Of a stretch of 64,000 nucleotides of DNA, positions 59,992-64,000 are shown piece after piece. Source of the DNA: Sweltsa coloradensis. Taxonomy: Eukaryota; Arthropoda; Insecta; Plecoptera; Chloroperlidae. Every line of letters starts with the position of its first letter. Position 1 is the stretch's first letter. A model generated the notes under the pieces. It saw only the letters and a list, made by a program, of their open reading frames with translations. It was not told the DNA's origin and did no database searches. The DNA lies in the NCBI GenBank assembly GCA_024449915.1, contig JAMZAV010000108.1, positions 930,001 to 994,000 of the forward strand, written 5' to 3'. Made by a program: the position numbers and the translations under genes.

Positions 59992-60927
59992 GCTACGAAG
60001 TACGTGACTGTTCTAATGACATAGAACTTGAGAATACATCCTACGAAAGCATATAATGCATTGACCTTTCTGATGCTCATAAAATACAAGTATAGGCCTA
60101 ATTAGAAACTAAATTCTCCTAAAATCTAATTAACTAATCTCAAAACAAATTTTTAGTTTCGCAAATTGCTTTTCTGACCTAAGTTTTAACCTCAACATGT
60201 CACACCTAAACAATGGAAAAGCATTCATTTACCTTATAATCATCTTGTCTAACAACAAAACTTAAAAACTATACTACCTTAAATTCATATTAAATAAATA
60301 ATTGAATACAATTTTAAACATTTAACGGTTTTTGTTCATAATTACTCAAATGAACCTGCATGAACATTAAACACCTGTTTTAACAATTCGCATTTTAACT
60401 TATATATTCATAAGCTTCCATTTCACCTGTTCAAGTTTTGAAAAGAGGACACACAAACACATCCCAGTTATTCGTGATCTGCATAGGCTTGCGTGCCCCA
60501 AACGTGTTTGCATCTTGAGACAAAATCTAATTTATGTCTATTGTTGCTCCGGCCGGACCCACTATGAGATTAATTAGAAGAATTACTCGTTGTATAATAA
60601 TTATCTTAAGAGATAGCATAACCAGTGGAGAGCTGTGTTCATTTTTTAATAGCATTATAAAATTAAAATTCTAGAGTTGGGGATTGGATACATGATAGCC
60701 GTCCCTCTATGCACTGAGGAAACTTCCTTAATGTGCAAATTGTTATGATGATGAGGTGGCCAGTAACAGGATTCGTAGCGGGCTTATGCACAAGACCTGG
60801 AGATTGGGAGTATATAATTTAATGCAGGAACTGCATTATTAGATCAGAGAGTGGCACTGAATATAAAGACGGAATCTAGATGGCGGTTGGTGCGAGAGGA
60901 GGATGAGAGAGATGACGTCACGTATGG

Positions 60928-60987
60928 AGTTGTTGTTGTTGTTGTTGTTGTTGTCGTCGTCGTCGTCGTCGTTGTTGTTGTTGTTGT

Positions 60988-61019
<32 letters not shown>

Positions 61020-61020
61020 G
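60928..61020. repeat. (TTG)n with TCG interruption
   Basis: About 30 units; the TCG block is in the middle. Frames across it are low-complexity. Confidence 0.9.
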
Positions 61021-62080
61021 AGAATGTGGGGAATAAGTTGGAAGATCAAACTTCGTTGCGGTGCAGACTGAAGTTCCCCCTTATAGTTAGGCCTATAGCT
61101 CATGACATGCACAGTAACTGTCACATATAAGGAATTTTTGTTTTTTCTGCTATGACGTCGAATGGTTATGAATGTTCAACTTTTTTCAATGTTCAAAGTT
61201 TTTGAACTTACACGATTCTTTTAATTGTTCCAATATTTTTAAAAAAAATTACATATAGTGTTCAATATTTTAAAAAAAAAACATATAGGTGTTACTTAAA
61301 GATAATTTAAAAAAGTACAAAACGAATATTGTACGATAGTTTATTTTACGTTTTAACATAAAATTCAATTTACTTACTGCTAATCACGAAGCATTCATGT
61401 AAAAATATTTGTAAATTCAGCTATAGTTAGTGGTCGACATTGGTAACCACTGAAACTTCTGTGCGTACGGTTAAATTATACATGCGCTCTCGCCGTCAGC
61501 TTTAACGCCCATTATTCACGTCTGTTCTCTAAACCTGATGTTAATTCCTCTTGTTAGCTGGAGTGTTTATGACAACGAAATACATGTAAACGGTTTAATT
61601 TCCAAGAATATGCAACTAGCCATACGTAATTAGGTATTACCATTTGCAATTTGCCAAAATTCTCATAGTGTTAAAACAAATTCATTTATATTGTGAAGTT
61701 TGTATTTGGACGTAGGTATTTTTCACTCTCTCACCCTTGTTCATGTACATGTCTAACTCTAATTACATTTGTAAATTATACAGAGCTCGTCTTCTTACAC
61801 ATGCACTGGTGCTCTTTCTTATTTTTCATACTGTTACTCATAAATGAAGGATATAAATTCCATATAAATAGCGTGATTAATAACAGTTATATAATAACAA
61901 GCAATTGTAAGAGCATAGTCATGGTGCAATGCCCCGTACCTTCAATTGTTTTACTTAAATTTAAGTAAATTGAGGAAAAATAATAATAACAATATCGTTC
62001 GTCAACCTTTTTTTTATACCATTCTATATTGCGCCCATGTGCAAATAATCAGAACTCCCATATAACAACACTATTGCCCA
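61021..62080. other. AT-rich stretch, nothing recognised
   Basis: Plus frame 61693-61968 (91 codons, Phe/Leu/Ile-rich) is composition-driven. Confidence 0.4.
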
Positions 62081-62089
62081 AGCAAGATG

Positions 62090-62320
62090 AGTCTGCGCGC
62101 GTGTGTGCGCGTGACGTCATAGTGAGGTCGCACGTGATGCTGGGACGTGAGTGCGCGTGCATGTGGTTGACGCACGCGCACACCATGAGTGTGCTCAGCT
62201 CCTGCCACCGATTGTTAGGGCTGTCTGCGTGGGTGGGTGAGGGGCAGGGGAGATCGATTGATTCGAGAGCTGCTCGCTCGCTCGTCCAGCAACGTGGTTT
62301 ACAAGAGTCGCAACAAGATT
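62090..62320. promoter_or_regulatory. CpG-rich block with perfect CRE
   Basis: Dense gcgcgtg and cgcac motifs, TGACGTCA at 62112-62119, and a donor-like GGGAC|gtgagtgcg at 62144 on the plus strand. Much richer in CpG than its surroundings. Promoter or first-exon region is plausible; which strand is unknown. Confidence 0.35.
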
Positions 62321-63180
62321 GATTACATTACGCCCAAATTATCTGTATAACCAATTATATCGAATCCAGAAATTAACAAAATTCATCTCAGCGGAATTTT
62401 ACCTACGGGAGTGTTTCCCGATCAAAAATTGAGATTCTAATGAGATGATTACGAATATTAAAATTTTTAACTCTTCATATAAGTTTTTATTATTATTAAA
62501 ATTTAAGAAAACAATGTAATGCATAATAAACCCAATACATGCATTAGTATAACTTCTTATCACAGTAGCTTAAAACCTAGTAATTTTACATATGTTGATC
62601 AATGATAATTTTCCGTATGAACTTTCATTCATGTTTAAGGAACTAGCCCTAACAATGATAAAAGCATAAATAACTTAGTATTTTATACTTTATAGTTCAT
62701 ATTTTTACAACGTTGCTGATCAAGGTGAAACGTCACGTGACATTCGTGCACAAGTCAGGGTTCGAACCTAGAACTCAGGAATCTTCAACAGGCTATACGC
62801 CTTATCGACGTTGCACACTATAATATATAAACAGGGGGATAAGTGTTGAAACTAACGTAATGAGCATGACCTGCGCGGTTTCTACTGAGGGGAGACGGGG
62901 GGGTATTGTTGGGGGAAGTAGAAAATCGCATTTCCAAAGATCAAACAATCGTGATACAAACGGAGCGGAGAACGAGAGGGCGAAGATAATGGGACGACGG
63001 AGAGAAATGAACCGGAAACTGAAGAAGTGAAAGAGGGGGATTTGACTGACGGGAATGAATTAGGTGGAGGTGTAAAGGAAATTACTATTGCGATAGGTTA
63101 TAAAGCTAGACTCTGGAGAAGGGGGGGAGGGGGGGATCTGCACCTACATCCCCGACAACATGGAAACCTCAAGTCCTTAT
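62321..63180. other. AT-rich, then purine/G-rich flank
   Basis: A tRNA box B-like gggttcgaacctagaactc at 62759. 62890-63135 is G/A-rich with several G runs. No gene recognised. Confidence 0.4.
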
Positions 63181-63245
63181 ACTTTTGTCAATCATTTCCT
63201 TGGTAATACGCTCGTCACAGCCTGAAGCAGAGAGCTCTTAATCAC

Positions 63246-63286
63246 CTAGAGAATGCGCTAGTGTCGAGGGGGCGTAGCACCGTCAT
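63246..63286 (-). CDS. candidate first coding exon of the host gene
   Basis: The minus strand has gcggccATGACG followed by 13 open codons (MTVLRPLDTSAFS) and a donor TCTAG|gtgatt, leaving two bases. Exon 51371-51510 needs exactly two bases before it, and the joint codon AG|G would be Arg. The surroundings (62.9-63.3 kb) are GC- and purine-rich, as a 5' region might be. The donor is weaker than at the other exons and the reading is short, so this is an inference from phase only. Confidence 0.25.
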
Positions 63287-64000
63287 GGCCGCCTGACAAG
63301 GCCTAATTTTTTGTTTTTGTGGGGTTACGTTTTTAGTGGCTCCAATATATTTTTTCACTGAATGATTATGTTCTGTTAAAATGTGATACTGAAGGCTATA
63401 TTCCGTTTAGGTGCTGCTTGTTGTGTGCACGATAGAGCATCACAATACTGATCTCAATTTGTTAATTTCTTACGCGCGAGGATAGCATGTGCAGATTCTA
63501 TCCTCTTTACCGCGTTTCCAGCATTCGCCGCCAGAGTGGACATGGGAAGATTGAGCGCTCTTATTTCATTGACACGGATTAAGTTAACAACCCTGATATT
63601 GACATGATCGACGTTTACAACCCAATGCAGAGGTCGAAAAATTTGTCTCCATTAATTCGAAATTTCAAGGTGATTCTTCATCTGGTATAATAATTTAACA
63701 AAGGAGGATCATATGCATGCTAGAAATAATTATTTGTATGCAAAACGTTATCGTTGTGTGGCTCGTTGGTCCAGCTTTTTCAACCCAGAAGACCCAAGTA
63801 CGATTACCCGAAGAAACAAAATGTGTGTGTTTTTCGACAATCTGCCCGAATCTGTGATTGCCCTCAAAATAACTAAAGTATACCTATAGTCACCTGAAGC
63901 GGGACAAGATTATTTTGGTCAAGGTTCAACTGAATTCGACTTGTTCATCATTATTCCGATAATATATAATGTGCAAGTCCAACAACAAAACATACAATTA

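Noticed and set aside
60903..61130. Open frames on both strands rich in Leu/Ser/Val or Asn/Gln
   Set aside because: They run across the (TTG)n microsatellite.
63480..63600. Minus-strand 27-codon stretch before a gtaaag donor
   Set aside because: Phase does not fit exon 51371-51510 and the donor is weak.

Overview
The window looks like intron and intergenic DNA from a large, repeat-rich, AT-rich invertebrate genome. Arthropod is my best guess, but the sequence does not fix the species. Evidence for a eukaryote: GT-AG bounded short exons, tRNA- and 5S-derived SINEs, Helentron-like elements, a hAT element with an 8-bp target duplication, many microsatellites, and no long open reading frame. Most ATG-to-stop frames here are chance or repeat-derived.

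One host gene can be supported, on the minus strand. Four short exons are bounded by good splice sites, have a coding-like frame, and have matching intron phases: 51371-51510, 24003-24059, 22050-22130 and 11714-11795. Joined in that order they keep one open frame of about 120 codons: a polar N-terminal part, one hydrophobic membrane-like stretch, then a Cys-Pro segment rich in acidic and proline residues. The introns are about 27 kb, 1.9 kb and 10 kb. The gene must continue below 11.7 kb and out of the window. A possible start exon lies at 63246-63286. I do not recognise the protein.

Within its 10-kb intron, on the opposite strand, lies a 1.18-kb element (15508-16687). It has terminal inverted repeats and inverted arrays of a short degenerate motif, and its centre holds a compact two-exon gene (61 codons after splicing) followed by an AATAAA. 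This is the most interesting candidate for something undescribed.

The rest is mobile and repeated DNA. Seven full Helentron-like elements plus one fragment share a short 5' inverted repeat, an extra 3' hairpin end and insertion between T and T. Two palindromic elements share the same outer end. There is a repeat family ending in a GGTGGAGGTGCCGGG motif, including a 200-bp tandem array at 52.4-53.1 kb; 5S-like and tRNA-like SINEs; one hAT element; and several long inverted repeats. Layout: 0-2.3 kb inverted repeat and two Helentrons; 5.7-9 kb tandem duplications, a CpG-rich island and a foldback; 8.8-10 kb possible plus-strand noncoding exons; 11.7 kb host exon; 13.9-21.6 kb SINEs and the TIR element; 22-26.5 kb two host exons among three Helentrons; 26.5-51 kb intron with SINEs, palindromes and two more Helentrons; 51.4 kb host exon; 52-60 kb repeats and the hAT; 60.9-63.3 kb CpG-rich, promoter-like sequence.
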